The notes under the pieces were generated by a model that searched no databases, was not told the origin of the DNA, and was given only the letters and a program-made list of their open reading frames with translations. Both the position numbers and the translations under genes were made by a program. From an uncultured Lachnospiraceae bacterium (lineage in GTDB: Bacteria; Bacillota; Clostridia; Lachnospirales; Lachnospiraceae), in the NCBI GenBank assembly GCA_947631075.1, contig CANRJU010000003.1, positions 1 through 28,776 on the forward strand: a DNA stretch of 28,776 nucleotides, written 5' to 3'. Each line of letters begins with the position of its first letter. The stretch's first letter is position 1. Positions 15,113 through 24,700 of the stretch are shown here, one piece after another.

Positions 15113-15539
15113 TGCCCGCACCTCCTTCTAAGTCTGCGCGAGAAACAATTTTACATTTCAGCGGCAGTTTGTGCATTGCCAGACGAAGCGCCTCTCTGGC
15201 TGTCTCCTCCGGCACGCCGGCGATCTCAAACATCACCCGGCCCGGCTTAACGACTGCTACCCAGTACTCCAGAGCACCTTTACCTTTACCCATTCGGGTC
15301 TCAGCAGGTGTCTTGGTCACCGGCTTATCCGGGAAAATCTTGATCCATACCTTACCACCACGCTTTGTGTGACGGGTCATGGCAATACGGGCTGCCTCGA
15401 TCTGATTGGAACGGATCCAGCATGGCTCCATAGCCACAAGACCGAACTCACCGTAAGTAATTTTATTTCCACGCAGCGCCTTTCCTTTCATGGAACCGCG
15501 AAACTGTTTGCGACGCTTTACTCTCTTAGGCATTAACAT
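15102..15539 (-). CDS. rplP: 50S ribosomal protein L16
   Basis: 145-aa protein beside the A-site tRNA elbow: MLMPKRVKRRKQFRGSMKGK, EPCWIRSNQIEAARIAMTRH, and GKGKGALEYWVAVVKPGRV. The ATG at 15539 overlaps the rpsC stop by one base (TAATG); a second ATG two codons later is also possible. Tightly coupled to rpsC and rpmC. Confidence 0.98.
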   Translation of the reverse strand: MLMPKRVKRRKQFRGSMKGKALRGNKITYGEFGLVAMEPCWIRSNQIEAARIAMTRHTKRGGKVWIKIFPDKPVTKTPAETRMGKGKGALEYWVAVVKPGRVMFEIAGVPEETAREALRLAMHKLPLKCKIVSRADLEGGAGSEK

Positions 15540-16219
15540 TATTTATCGCTCCCTTCCTTTGAACTGGCCTTGGCAGTTTTTCCGCCTTTGGTTGGAAGTA
15601 CTTCACCATGGTAAACCCATGTCTTAACACCGATCTTGCCGTAAGTCGTGTTTGCCTCAGCAAAACCATAGTCGATATCCGCGCGCAATGTCTGCAGCGG
15701 AATATTTCCCTCGCTGTAGAACTCGGTGCGGGCCATGTCGGCGCCGCCCAGACGTCCGGAACATGCCGTCTTGATTCCCTTTGCGCCGGCCTTCATCGCG
15801 CGTCCCATGCAGGATTTCATAGCGCGGCGGAAGGAAATACGGCTCTCTAACTGCTGCGCGATATTCTCCGCGATCAGCTGCGCGTCACAATCCGGTCTCT
15901 TTACTTCCTTGATGTCAACTAACACTTTCTTAGTGGAGTATCTTGCAAGCTCTCCCTTGAGCTTCTCGATCTCCGCGCCGCCCTTGCCGATTACAACGCC
16001 GGGCTTAGCCGTATAGACCAATACCTTTACGCGGTCTGCCGTTCTCTCGATCTCGATTTTGGAGATTCCCGCATGATACAGTTTTTTCTTTAAAAATTGA
16101 CGGATCTTATAATCTTCCACTAAGTTCTCAGAAAAGTTCGCGTCATCCGCGATCCATCTGGACTCCCAGTTTTTGATAACACCGACTCTCAAGCCGTGTG
16201 GATTTACTTTTTGTCCCAT
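15539..16219 (-). CDS. rpsC: 30S ribosomal protein S3
   Basis: 226-aa protein at the mRNA entry channel. N-terminal GQKVNPHGLRVGVIKNWESR; KH-type RNA-binding domain with the GVVIGKGGAEIEKL loop (about residues 74-87); C-terminal domain with SGRLGGADMARTEFYSEG. A short Lys/Ser-rich tail ends the protein. One-base stop/start overlap with rplP. Confidence 0.98.
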   Translation of the reverse strand: MGQKVNPHGLRVGVIKNWESRWIADDANFSENLVEDYKIRQFLKKKLYHAGISKIEIERTADRVKVLVYTAKPGVVIGKGGAEIEKLKGELARYSTKKVLVDIKEVKRPDCDAQLIAENIAQQLESRISFRRAMKSCMGRAMKAGAKGIKTACSGRLGGADMARTEFYSEGNIPLQTLRADIDYGFAEANTTYGKIGVKTWVYHGEVLPTKGGKTAKASSKEGSDK

Positions 16220-16234
16220 CTTAATCTCCTTTCA

Positions 16235-16621
16235 TTATCGTTCATTCAAGATGATGGTAATATGGCACATTCTCTTTTCAATGCGATATGCCATGCCGCG
16301 GGCTCTCGGCCGGATTCGCTTCATGGTAGTTGCCTTATTGGCGAAACACTCGTCCACATAGAGCGTTTCCGGATTCATTCCCTTGTTGTTCTCCGCATTT
16401 GCGATTGCCGATTTCAACAGCTTCAAAATTACAGAAGAAGCATATCTCGGATTATATTCCAAAATACCCATTGCCGTCTGCACATCCTTGCCGCGGATCG
16501 CGTCCAGCACGAATCCTGCCTTCTGGGCAGACATTCTGGCATGTGACAGCTTTGCATACGGTCTTGTATCCTTGTTCTGGTTTCTTTCTTTCTTGATCTG
16601 TGATCTATGTCCTTTAGCCAC
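16235..16621 (-). CDS. rplV: 50S ribosomal protein L22
   Basis: 128-aa tunnel-lining protein, with AKLSHARMSAQKAGFVLDAI near the N-terminus and the tunnel beta-hairpin region TMKRIRPRARGMAYRIEKR near the end. Complete, 15 bp before rpsC. Confidence 0.98.
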   Translation of the reverse strand: MAKGHRSQIKKERNQNKDTRPYAKLSHARMSAQKAGFVLDAIRGKDVQTAMGILEYNPRYASSVILKLLKSAIANAENNKGMNPETLYVDECFANKATTMKRIRPRARGMAYRIEKRMCHITIILNER

Positions 16622-16640
16622 TTCTCAGAAACCTCCTTTC

Positions 16641-16913
16641 TTAACCTCTTTTCTCGTCTTTGCCATGTCCCTTATAAGTTCTTGTCATGACAAACTCTCC
16701 GAGCTTGTGTCCTACCATGTCCTCTGTAATATATACAGGCACATGCTTTCTTCCGTCATGGACAGCAATGGTGTGGCCCACGAAACTCGGGAAGATCGTA
16801 GAACGACGTGACCAGGTCTTAAATACTGATTTATCTCCGGACTCGTTCATGGCGTCAATCTTCTTTAACAGATGCGCGTCTGCGAATGGTCCTTTTTTCA
16901 ATGAACGTGACAT
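16641..16913 (-). CDS. rpsS: 30S ribosomal protein S19
   Basis: 90-aa head protein: MSRSLKKGPFADAHLLKKI, the block FVGHTIAVHDGRKHVPVYI, and HKLGEFVMTRTYKGH. Complete, with a GGAGG ribosome site. Confidence 0.98.
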   Translation of the reverse strand: MSRSLKKGPFADAHLLKKIDAMNESGDKSVFKTWSRRSTIFPSFVGHTIAVHDGRKHVPVYITEDMVGHKLGEFVMTRTYKGHGKDEKRG

Positions 16914-16953
16914 TTAGTCGCTACCTCCTTTATTTGCTGGCGCGTGGTCCGGA

Positions 16954-17799
16954 TTACTTGGAAAGGGCCTTTCCATCGCGTCTTCTGATAATCATCTTAT
17001 TTGACGGTTTATTCTTCTTTCTGGTCTTATAACCAAGAGCAGGCTTGCCCCAAGGTGTGCATGGGCCCGGACGTCCAACCGGAGCGCGGCCCTCGCCGCC
17101 GCCGTGCGGGTGGTCGTTGGGGTTCATAACAGAACCGCGGACAGTCGGGCGGATGCCCATGTGGCGCTTGCGCCCTGCCTTACCGATATTGATCAGGTTG
17201 TGCTCCGTGTTGCCCACCTGGCCGATGGTCGCGCGGCACACGATCGGCACCATTCTCATCTCGCCGGATGGCATACGGATGATGGCGTGCTTGCCTTCCT
17301 TAGCCATCAGCTGCGCGCTGACGCCTGCTGCGCGGACTAACTGTCCGCCGTGGCCCGGGTGCATCTCGATGTTGTGAATCTGAGTACCTACCGGCATATC
17401 CTTCAGTTCCAGACAGTTGCCGACTCTCACCTCTGCGTCCGGTCCGTTCATGATTGTCTGTCCTACCTGAAGCCCTACCGGAGCCAGGATATATCTCTTT
17501 TCGCCGTCCGCATAGCTGACTAACGCGATGTTGGCGGTCCGGTTCGGATCATACTCGATGGTCTTTACAGTAGCCGGAATACCGTCCTTATTTCTCTTAA
17601 AATCAATGATTCTGTACTTTCTTCTGCATCCGCCTCCACGGTGTCTCACCGTGATCTTTCCCTGCGCGTTGCGTCCCGCGTGCTTCTTGAGGGATACGGT
17701 CAGGGATTTCTCCGGAGTAGATGTGGTAATCTCCTTGAAGTCATAGCCACTCATCTGTCTCCTGGAAGGGGTATATGGGTTATAGGTTTTGATTCCCAT
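16954..17799 (-). CDS. rplB: 50S ribosomal protein L2
   Basis: 281-aa protein required for peptidyl-transferase centre assembly. RNA-binding OB and SH3-like domains span about residues 60-200. The conserved C-terminal loop NPNDHPHGGGEGRAPVGRPG contains the histidine associated with activity. Complete. Confidence 0.98.
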   Translation of the reverse strand: MGIKTYNPYTPSRRQMSGYDFKEITTSTPEKSLTVSLKKHAGRNAQGKITVRHRGGGCRRKYRIIDFKRNKDGIPATVKTIEYDPNRTANIALVSYADGEKRYILAPVGLQVGQTIMNGPDAEVRVGNCLELKDMPVGTQIHNIEMHPGHGGQLVRAAGVSAQLMAKEGKHAIIRMPSGEMRMVPIVCRATIGQVGNTEHNLINIGKAGRKRHMGIRPTVRGSVMNPNDHPHGGGEGRAPVGRPGPCTPWGKPALGYKTRKKNKPSNKMIIRRRDGKALSK

Positions 17800-17817
17800 G
17801 ATTTACGCTCCTTTCAA

Positions 17818-18117
17818 TTATAAGCCTTCAAAAATCTCAATATCTTCACTATCTTCGGTCAACTGGACAATCGCTTTCTTTCTCTTAGCGGTCTTGCCGA
17901 CAACCATGCCGCGTCTGCGCTTCTTGCCGTCCAGGTTCATGGTATTTACCTTGGCAACCTTCGTTCCCGGAAACATCTTCTCGACTGCTTCCTTGATCTG
18001 GGTCTTGGTTGCATCTGTGTGCACATAGAATGTGTATTTCTTAAATTCCATACCGGACATAGCCTTCTCTGTGATGACCGGCTTGGAAATAATGTCATAA
18101 TATTTCAGATCTGCCAT
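17818..18117 (-). CDS. rplW: 50S ribosomal protein L23
   Basis: 99-aa exit-tunnel protein and docking site for trigger factor and SRP: YYDIISKPVITEKAMSGME and VNTMNLDGKKRRRGMVVGK. Its ATG overlaps the rplD stop by one base (TAATG), implying coupled translation. Confidence 0.97.
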   Translation of the reverse strand: MADLKYYDIISKPVITEKAMSGMEFKKYTFYVHTDATKTQIKEAVEKMFPGTKVAKVNTMNLDGKKRRRGMVVGKTAKRKKAIVQLTEDSEDIEIFEGL

Positions 18118-18737
18118 TATGCGTACACCTCCTCGATTGCTTTTACAGCGCTCTTGGTAATCACTACCGTGTCATACTTCAGCATGTCGTAGACGTTGAT
18201 GGAGTTGCTGTACACGCCTCTTGCCTCCTGCAAGTTTCTCACAGAGAGAAGGGTGTTTGACGCGTCGCCGTCTACAACGACCAGAGCCTTGTTTACATTC
18301 AGATTGTTCAGAATGTTCTTCATCTCTTTGGTCTTAGGCGCCTCAAAGTCCAGATTATCCATCACGATCAGCTTGTTCTCGCTGACTTTGGAAGATAAAA
18401 CGGAGCGGATCGCTGCTGCCTTTTCCTTCTTATTCATCTTGAAGGAATAATCTCTCGGAACCGGCGCGAACACTACGCCGCCGCCTGTCCACTGCGGAGC
18501 GCGGATCGAACCCTGTCTTGCGTGTCCGGTTTCCTTCTGTCTCCAGGGCTTTCTTCCACCGCCGCGCACTTCCGAGCGGGTCTTAGCTTTCTGTGTTCCC
18601 TGGCGCTTATTGGCCAGCTGCAGAACAACTGCCATATGAACTAAATGCTCGTTTACCGGAGCGGCAAAGACGGAATCATTCAGGTCGATCTTCTCTACTT
18701 CTTTGCCTTCCTTAATATAAACAGATACACTTGCCAT
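18117..18737 (-). CDS. rplD: 50S ribosomal protein L4
   Basis: 206-aa tunnel protein. The extended loop with TRSEVRGGGRKPWRQKETGH and GSIRAPQWTGGGVVFAP is diagnostic. In E. coli L4 also represses the S10 operon through its leader; the leader here is structured, but no equivalent site could be identified by eye. Confidence 0.98.
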   Translation of the reverse strand: MASVSVYIKEGKEVEKIDLNDSVFAAPVNEHLVHMAVVLQLANKRQGTQKAKTRSEVRGGGRKPWRQKETGHARQGSIRAPQWTGGGVVFAPVPRDYSFKMNKKEKAAAIRSVLSSKVSENKLIVMDNLDFEAPKTKEMKNILNNLNVNKALVVVDGDASNTLLSVRNLQEARGVYSNSINVYDMLKYDTVVITKSAVKAIEEVYA

Positions 18738-18761
18738 CTGTGTTTCCTCCTTTCCGAAAAG

Positions 18762-19400
18762 TTACGCCTTAACGGCCTTAACGGATTCTTTAATGATTAC
18801 TGTCGATTTCTTCGGTCCCGGCACAGCGCCCTTGACTAAGAGAAGATTGTTCTCCGCGTCCACGCGCACGATTTCAAGATTCTGAATCGTAACCTGTACC
18901 GCACCCATCTGTCCGGGCATCTTCTTGCCCTTGAACACCTTGCTCGGATCGGATGCAGCGCCGTTGGAACCTGCATGTCTATGGAATTTGGAGCCGTGGC
19001 CCATCGGTCCGCGGGACTGTCCGTGGCGCTTGATCGCACCCTGGAATCCCTTACCTTTGGTCTTGGCGGTAACGTCGATCTTGTCTCCGGCTTCAAAAAT
19101 ATCAGCTTTGATCTCCTGGCCCAGCTCATACTCGGCAGCGTTCTCGAACTTGAACTCCGTGAGGAATCTCTTGTTCTCCACTCCCGCCTTGGCCAGATGT
19201 CCTTTCTCCGGCTTGTTCAGGAGCTTCTCGCGAACATCGCCGTATGCGACCTGTACTGCCTCGTATCCGTCATTTTCCACTGTCTTGATCTGGGAAACAT
19301 AGACCGGACCGGCCTGAAGTACAGTAACCGGTGTCAAAACACCGTCTTCGTTGAAAATCTGAGTCATTCCAACCTTGGTAGCTACAATAGCTTTTTTCAT
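18762..19400 (-). CDS. rplC: 50S ribosomal protein L3
   Basis: 212-aa protein reaching the peptidyl-transferase centre: MKKAIVATKVGMTQIFNEDG and the finger loop HGQSRGPMGHGSKFHRHAGS. Complete. A 130-bp gap with an imperfect ATTGC/GCAAT hairpin separates it from rpsJ. Confidence 0.98.
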   Translation of the reverse strand: MKKAIVATKVGMTQIFNEDGVLTPVTVLQAGPVYVSQIKTVENDGYEAVQVAYGDVREKLLNKPEKGHLAKAGVENKRFLTEFKFENAAEYELGQEIKADIFEAGDKIDVTAKTKGKGFQGAIKRHGQSRGPMGHGSKFHRHAGSNGAASDPSKVFKGKKMPGQMGAVQVTIQNLEIVRVDAENNLLLVKGAVPGPKKSTVIIKESVKAVKA

Positions 19401-19530
19401 TTTCTTTTCCTCCTAAATATTCTACAGCGGATTGCCTTCCTTATAATAAGAAGCAATCATCCTAGATGGCTACTGTCATGTCCTGAACCGTAGACCTGCA
19501 TCATAGCCAATTCATCAATTGAAAAAGCAA

Positions 19531-19848
19531 TTACGCGTTTTTCATCTTGATATCAATCGCAACGCCGGCAGGCAGTTCCACTCTGGAAAGTGCGTCTACC
19601 GTCTTCTGCGAAGGCGTCAGCACGTCGATCAGTCTCTTGTGCGTTCTCTGCTCGAACTGCTCGCGGGAATCTTTGTACATGTGTACCGCACGCAGGATCG
19701 TGACCACTTCTTTCTTGGTCGGCAGTGGCACAGGCCCACTCACCTTCGCTCCTGTCTTTTTCACAGTCTCGATCAGCTTTGATGCTGCAAAATCGATCAA
19801 CTGATGATCATACGCCTTCAAGATAATTCTCATTTTTTGACTTGCCAT
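19531..19848 (-). CDS. rpsJ: 30S ribosomal protein S10
   Basis: 105-aa head protein that also serves as transcription factor NusE: MASQKMRIILKAYDHQLIDF, the block SGPVPLPTKKEVVTILRAVH, then SREQFEQRTHKRLIDV. The open frame continues 27 codons upstream, but AAAAGGAGGCGGC lies just before the ATG at 19848, giving the normal length. First gene of the S10 cluster. Confidence 0.98.
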   Translation of the reverse strand: MASQKMRIILKAYDHQLIDFAASKLIETVKKTGAKVSGPVPLPTKKEVVTILRAVHMYKDSREQFEQRTHKRLIDVLTPSQKTVDALSRVELPAGVAIDIKMKNA

Positions 19849-19868
19849 AAAAATAGCCGCCTCCTTTT

Positions 19869-20132
19869 CGTACTCTTTTTGGAATAGTACGACAAGTGGT
19901 GACTGTACACTCATCCGTGTGTGTCGCATCGGTTCATTATAAATACCTCTGTCATCCAGAGGCGGGACTCACACGTTTATCTGCTCGTGGCAGAAAATAT
20001 GTTTCTGTACAGTGACTTGCCGTCAGGTTTACCGGCCGAAAAATGCTGATCTCCGGCCTCTTGACATTCGCTCCACGGAAAAACCCACCTCCCGGTGGCA
20101 ACCTCGCGCTTCATCGCTATCATGTCACAGCA
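19869..20132 (-). promoter_or_regulatory. Structured 5' leader of the S10 operon
   Basis: Runs from the predicted transcription start (about 20132) to the rpsJ ribosome site, about 280 nt, with no coding frame of note. Visible stems: CCACC/GGTGG (20085-20098), GGCCG/CGGCC (20034-20058), CAGAAA/TTTCTG (19991-20007), CCTCTG/CAGAGG (19946-19962) and CGTACT/AGTACG (19869-19891), the last directly before the Shine-Dalgarno. No classical terminator is present. A long structured leader suggests r-protein feedback; the ligand is unknown. Confidence 0.55.
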
Positions 20133-20138
20133 ACGCTA

Positions 20139-20167
20139 ACTATACCATAAAAAGGAATGGAATGCAA
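20139..20167 (-). promoter_or_regulatory. Promoter of the S10-spc-alpha operon
   Basis: On the minus strand -35 TTGCAT (20167-20162), 17-nt spacer, -10 TATAGT (20144-20139). Placed between the end of cobO and rpsJ, with the start expected near 20132. AT-rich DNA upstream (20168-20225) could act as an UP element. Confidence 0.75.
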
Positions 20168-20225
20168 GTGTTTTTTAGAAAATTATACGATTTTTTCGCA
20201 TGAAAATTTTTCACAAGAAAATTTC

Positions 20226-20738
20226 TTAGAACTCAACTCCCGCCCTCCCGGCGACACCCTCGTCGTAGGGATGGCGAATCTTCTTCATCTCCGTCACATA
20301 ATCGGCATACTGAAAAAACAGATCCGCCGGCCTGCGCCCCGTGCATACCGCCTCGATTCCGTCTGACATCGCCAACACCCTCCGTATTTTCCGTTTGTCC
20401 GCCAGACCATAGTGATAGGCGTAAGTAATCTCATCCAGCACAAGCAGGTCAATCTGTCCCTCCCGCATCCGCTCCAGAATCAGAGAGAGAATCTGATTAT
20501 GCTCCCTGGTCAGGCTCTCCTTGGCCTCATCGGACAGCGTGGAGTAAAACCCATACTCTCCTCTGGGTCTACCTATATATATAGAAGAAACTCCCTTCAA
20601 GACCTCCAGCTCTCCCGTGAAGCCGCTTTTCATAAACTGCGCGAAAAACACGTTTTTCCCGTGTCCGGCCATGCGCACCGCAAGCCCCACAGCCGCTGTC
20701 GTCTTGCCCTTTCCCTCACCATAATATAAATGAATCAT
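20226..20738 (-). CDS. cobO: Corrinoid adenosyltransferase (CobO/BtuR family)
   Basis: Transfers the adenosyl group of ATP to cobalt of corrinoids, making coenzyme B12. The 170-aa protein begins MIHLYYGEGKGKTTAAVG with P-loop GEGKGKTT (residues 7-14), has the Walker-B-like LLVLDEITYAY, then TGRRPADLF and the family C-terminus EMKKIRHPYDEG...GVEF. I chose the ATG at 20738, 15 codons inside the open frame, because the family begins there and the upstream residues come from the repeat tail. Its start overlaps the methyltransferase stop as ATGA, and its ribosome site (GGGGATTAAAATG) is repeat copy 3. No other B12 genes are adjacent. No terminator is seen before the S10 promoter. Confidence 0.92.
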   Translation of the reverse strand: MIHLYYGEGKGKTTAAVGLAVRMAGHGKNVFFAQFMKSGFTGELEVLKGVSSIYIGRPRGEYGFYSTLSDEAKESLTREHNQILSLILERMREGQIDLLVLDEITYAYHYGLADKRKIRRVLAMSDGIEAVCTGRRPADLFFQYADYVTEMKKIRHPYDEGVAGRAGVEF

Positions 20739-21676
20739 TTTAATCCCCATTTCTGAGCGAACAAATTCTCTCGCTGCATCCATCGCCCGCTGGCCCCACA
20801 GGGAAGAATCAGCCGATTCCCTCCCCTCACCGGAATCCCGATCTCATCCGACTGCACCTGCCCGCCGAACCGCCCGGCAATCTCCAGGTTCATCATATAA
20901 GATAACACCGCGGGCTGCAGCCCCGTCGTATAGGAATTAACGAGAAAAAACAGCGGCTCCTCGGACAAGAGCTTCACGCACAACTGTATCAGCGGAAAAA
21001 TCTGATCCTCTATCTTCCAGATCTCCCCCTTCGGTCCCCGTCCATAGGACGGCGGATCCATAATGATCCCGTCATAGCGGTTCCCCCGGCGAATCTCCCT
21101 CTCCACGAACTTCACGCAGTCATCCACCAGATAGCGAATCTTCGCGTCCGCGAGCCCGGAGGCCGCCGCGTTCTCCTTCGCCCAGGTCACCATCCCCTTG
21201 GACGCGTCCACATGGGCCACCGACGCCCCCGCTTTGGCGCAGGCCACGGTAGCGCCGCCGGTGTAGGCGAATAAGTTCAGCACTTTAATCTCCCTGAAGG
21301 GATCTTCTCTTTTCCGTCCGGCAATCAGCCCGGCCGCCCACTCCCAATTCACCGCCTGCTCCGGAAAGAGGCCGGTGTGCTTGAAGCTGAATGGCTTGAG
21401 GTGGAACGTCAGTTCGTTCTGCCCCTTGGGCAAAGCCGCCAGCGAATAGGAAATGTCCCACTGCTCTGGCAGATCAAAAAACTCCCACTCGCCGCCGCCC
21501 TTATGGCTGCGGTGATAGTGGCCGTTTTTCTTTTTCCACTCCGGCGCCCGGCGCCCCGTCTGCCAGATCACCTGGGGATCCGGGCGCACCAGAATATATT
21601 TGCCCCACCGCTCTAATTTCTCTCCGGAGGAAGTGTCCAGCACTTCATAGTCGCGCCATCCGTCTGCTAACCACAT
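20735..21676 (-). CDS. Class I SAM-dependent methyltransferase, RlmI-like (COG1092 type)
   Basis: Probable rRNA or other nucleic-acid base methyltransferase. The 313-aa protein has an N-terminal beta-rich region (about 1-100), the linker KHTGLFPEQAVNWEW (99-113), SAM motif I NLFAYTGGAT (134-143), an acidic residue at the end of strand 2 (VDAS, 156-159), and the catalytic motif MDPPSYGRG (206-214). It resembles the RlmI group that makes 5-methylcytosine in 23S rRNA but lacks a recognisable PUA domain, so the target is uncertain. It has its own strong promoter (21758-21786) and AGGAAAGGATC before the ATG. Its last codons lie in the dispersed repeat tail and overlap cobO. Confidence 0.85.
   Translation of the reverse strand: MWLADGWRDYEVLDTSSGEKLERWGKYILVRPDPQVIWQTGRRAPEWKKKNGHYHRSHKGGGEWEFFDLPEQWDISYSLAALPKGQNELTFHLKPFSFKHTGLFPEQAVNWEWAAGLIAGRKREDPFREIKVLNLFAYTGGATVACAKAGASVAHVDASKGMVTWAKENAAASGLADAKIRYLVDDCVKFVEREIRRGNRYDGIIMDPPSYGRGPKGEIWKIEDQIFPLIQLCVKLLSEEPLFFLVNSYTTGLQPAVLSYMMNLEIAGRFGGQVQSDEIGIPVRGGNRLILPCGASGRWMQRENLFAQKWGLK
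20736..20760 (-). repeat. Dispersed repeat tail, copy 3, carrying the cobO start
   Basis: Minus-strand TCGCTCAGAAATGGGGATTAAAATG, matching copy 2 (before infA) at all but one base over its last 25 nt. It provides the ribosome site and ATG of cobO while encoding the last residues of the methyltransferase. The hairpin portion of copies 1 and 2 is absent. Confidence 0.78.
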
Positions 21677-21757
21677 GAACTTCGATCCTTTCCTGCCTTC
21701 ATTTTAATTTCTTCATTTTAATTCCATTATTTTTTATCCCTTTATTTTTTCCCTTTC

Positions 21758-21786
21758 ATTATACTTGAGATACCGCGGGAAGTCAA
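21758..21786 (-). promoter_or_regulatory. Strong promoter of the methyltransferase-cobO pair
   Basis: On the minus strand -35 TTGACT (21786-21781), 17-nt spacer, -10 TATAAT (21763-21758). It starts 4 bp after the stop of the VWA-lipase gene; no terminator for that gene is visible, so readthrough may add to expression. Confidence 0.85.
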
Positions 21787-21790
21787 TTCT

Positions 21791-24700
21791 TTAACAATGC
21801 CGTTCTCCCTGCGACAATTCATAGAAAAAACTGTCCGTCTCATGGGTAAACCAAAAATACTCCACCAGGGATTTCGGCTTATAGTAGTCATAATATTTCA
21901 CAAGATTGTCCCCCGTCATCAAGCTCATCCATCCGGTCAGGTCTTTGGATATGACTGAGCTCCCCGTCAGAACCCCGTGCTTTCCCGCATGGTTCTTTCG
22001 GGCCTCGTCGCAGGCATAGTAGGATATTTCCTCTCCCGAATGAATGCCAAGAGCCGATACCACGTCGCCGCAGATCTCGTAGCTAATCAGCTTATGATTC
22101 CGGGCGTAATCGGACAGGGTCTCTAAATCCTTTTTCTTGCGTTTTCTCAGCAGCGGATTATAGGCAAGTCCGATGCCGTTAAAATAGACAACGCCCGCCA
22201 GATCGACCTTTCTCTGCCGAAGCAGCGCGGATGCGCCGATCTGCGACAGATATCCTCCCAGCGAGTGGCCGGTAATATAGAGCTTGCTGTCGGGATACTT
22301 GTCCGCGATTTTCAGGGCGTAATTCACGGCCGCCGACTCCTCGGCGTGAAAATTGAGCACACCCACTCCCAATATATTATTTAGCCATTCGCCGAGCTCG
22401 CCGTCCGTCCCGCGGTAGGCAATCACGATATTTTTTCCATTCTTAAAAGTCGTAGCGCTAAAATGCGTCCCCGCTCCCTCTTTGGTGAGCACATAATCCA
22501 CAATCGTCCACTGGTCCGCTATGCCGCTGTCCGTCCCCTTCCTGCTGATGCTTGCCCCATTCAGGAAATAATATTTTTCGCCGTGCTCCCCGTCCTTTTT
22601 CTGGGACCCCCGTATGTCAGAGGACTGATACATTTTCCCTGTAAAATTCTTCCCGTCCTCATAGGCGAGAGCGGCAAATATCGCCAGATCCCGGTCCCCG
22701 ACATTCCACTCTAACGGGTCCTCATCCTCGGAATCATTCCACCCGTCCGAATCCGTATCCGCCTCGACAGGCGACGAGGCCATTTTCAAGTATATTTTCC
22801 GCTCCTCTTTTTCGTAGGATACGATGACCTCCTCCCCATTTTCCAGACCATCCCCGTCATAATCCGGGCTGCTCTGTACCTCCTCGAAGGAAAGATCGCC
22901 AAAAATGTTTTTCCCGGTTCCCGTACACAACTTGCCTTCGCACATCAACTGGGTATAGTAGTCGCTGATGCCGTCGTCATTGGAATCCCGCTCCCGGCCC
23001 AGAGTATCATTCTCTATTTCTGAAAAAGCATACATCAGGGATCCCTCCGACGTGTCGTCCAGGTCCACCGCGCTGGCAAAATAATATTTTCCACCCGTGG
23101 ATTCCGCAATGGAGGCAAGCAGGTCGGCGTCGGCCCCGCCCATTCCAATGGAATAAATGGTAATATCGTGAGCGGCCGCGTCCTCCATCAGATCCGCGTA
23201 ATCGTAACTGAACGTCGTGTCCTCCCCATCGGTCAAAAATATAACGCATTTTTTTGTGTCCTGAGAACCCTTCAACTGATCTATCGCGCTGTTCAGCCCG
23301 TCCGTTCCATTGGTGCCGGCCTCCTCATCGTATTCGCTGTCGGACGCGTTCTCAATCCTGCCCACCGCGCGGGTCAGCGCTTCTTTATCCGATGTGAGCG
23401 GAACCAATGTTGTGGCGTAAGCCGCAAATTCAATGATGGACGCGCGGTCTTTTTGATTCCGCAGCTTTGAGATAAACCCGTTTACGATGTCCAGCCTCAG
23501 ATAATCCGGATCGTTGTCATCCATGCTCGCGGAGTAATCAATGACAAAGACGATGTCCAACGCGGCGCCCTCAACAGACGACTCATCCGGCTCCGTAATC
23601 ACATTGTCCCACGCCTTGTCCACGGCGTTTTTGTCCAGCAATATGTACGTCGAAAAATGCGTCACTCGCGCGGACGCCGTGCGCCCGGACAAAACCGTAT
23701 CCTGCTCCTCCAAAAGCTGCGTATCTTCATTCAGGTAATAAATGGTCGGACGCGCATTCGCGGCCAGCTTTTGAGAATCGTAGGTAAATGTAATGGTCGC
23801 CGCGTCTATTTTTTCACTGGCGGTAAAATCAAAGGCATTACAGATATAGCCCGGCACGGAACTGTCCAGCAGCCCTGTCCGGGGCATTTCCTCAATACAC
23901 ATCTCGGCCGGATTTCCGCTGTAGTCCAGCTCCACGGAAACAGACGTCGTCCCGTCCTCTGAGACCGCCTCTTTCTCAACGTGAAATTCATCCTCCGCCT
24001 CCAGCGGATCGTACCCGTTCGCGATTTCCCAGCCGTCGTCGGCCCCGTCCCCGTCGCTGTCGGCTCTCAGGGGGCTGGTCTTATAGCGTCTGTATTCCTC
24101 CCGGTCCGTCAAGCCGTCCCCGTCGGTATCCGAAACGCATGGATCCGTGCCGATAGACATCTCCGTGCCATTGTAGAGTCCGTCTCCATCCTCGTCGCTG
24201 CTATAATCGTCTATGCCGTCTCCGTCGGTGTCAGCGGTGAGCGGATCCGTGTACGTCAGGCACGTCTCGTCGTAGTCGCTTATTTTATCCGAATCCGTGT
24301 CAGTCTCATACATATCCGTGTGAGTCGCAAAACGCTCCATATAATCCGACAGCCCGTCATTGTCGCTGTCTTTTTCCGTGTCCTCGAATATGTACGGATC
24401 CGAGCCGTACGCCTTCTCCTCCAAATCAGTAATCCCATCCCCGTCGCTGTCCTTATTTCTGTCCGAATCCGGGCCGCCCGCAGGCGTCTGTGTAGCTGCT
24501 TTATCAGACTTTTTCTTCTTTTTACTGACGATAACTTTACATTTCAGGGTTATCTTTCTGATTTTTTTATTTTTCACATATTTTACCCGGATCCGGATCG
24601 CCGCCGTCCCGACCTTCTTTGCCTTTACCTTTCCGCCCTTTTTCGTGACGGACGCGATTTTCTTGTCTTTTGAGATAAATTTTTTTGCCTTTATTTTTAC

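Noticed and set aside
15113..15121. Upstream GTG start for rpmC
   Set aside because: That GTG is part of the Shine-Dalgarno AGGAGGTG; the GTG at 15112 has correct spacing.
23981..24673. 230-codon plus-strand ORF
   Set aside because: Antisense shadow of the repetitive Asp/Gly-rich and Lys-rich part of the VWA-lipase gene.
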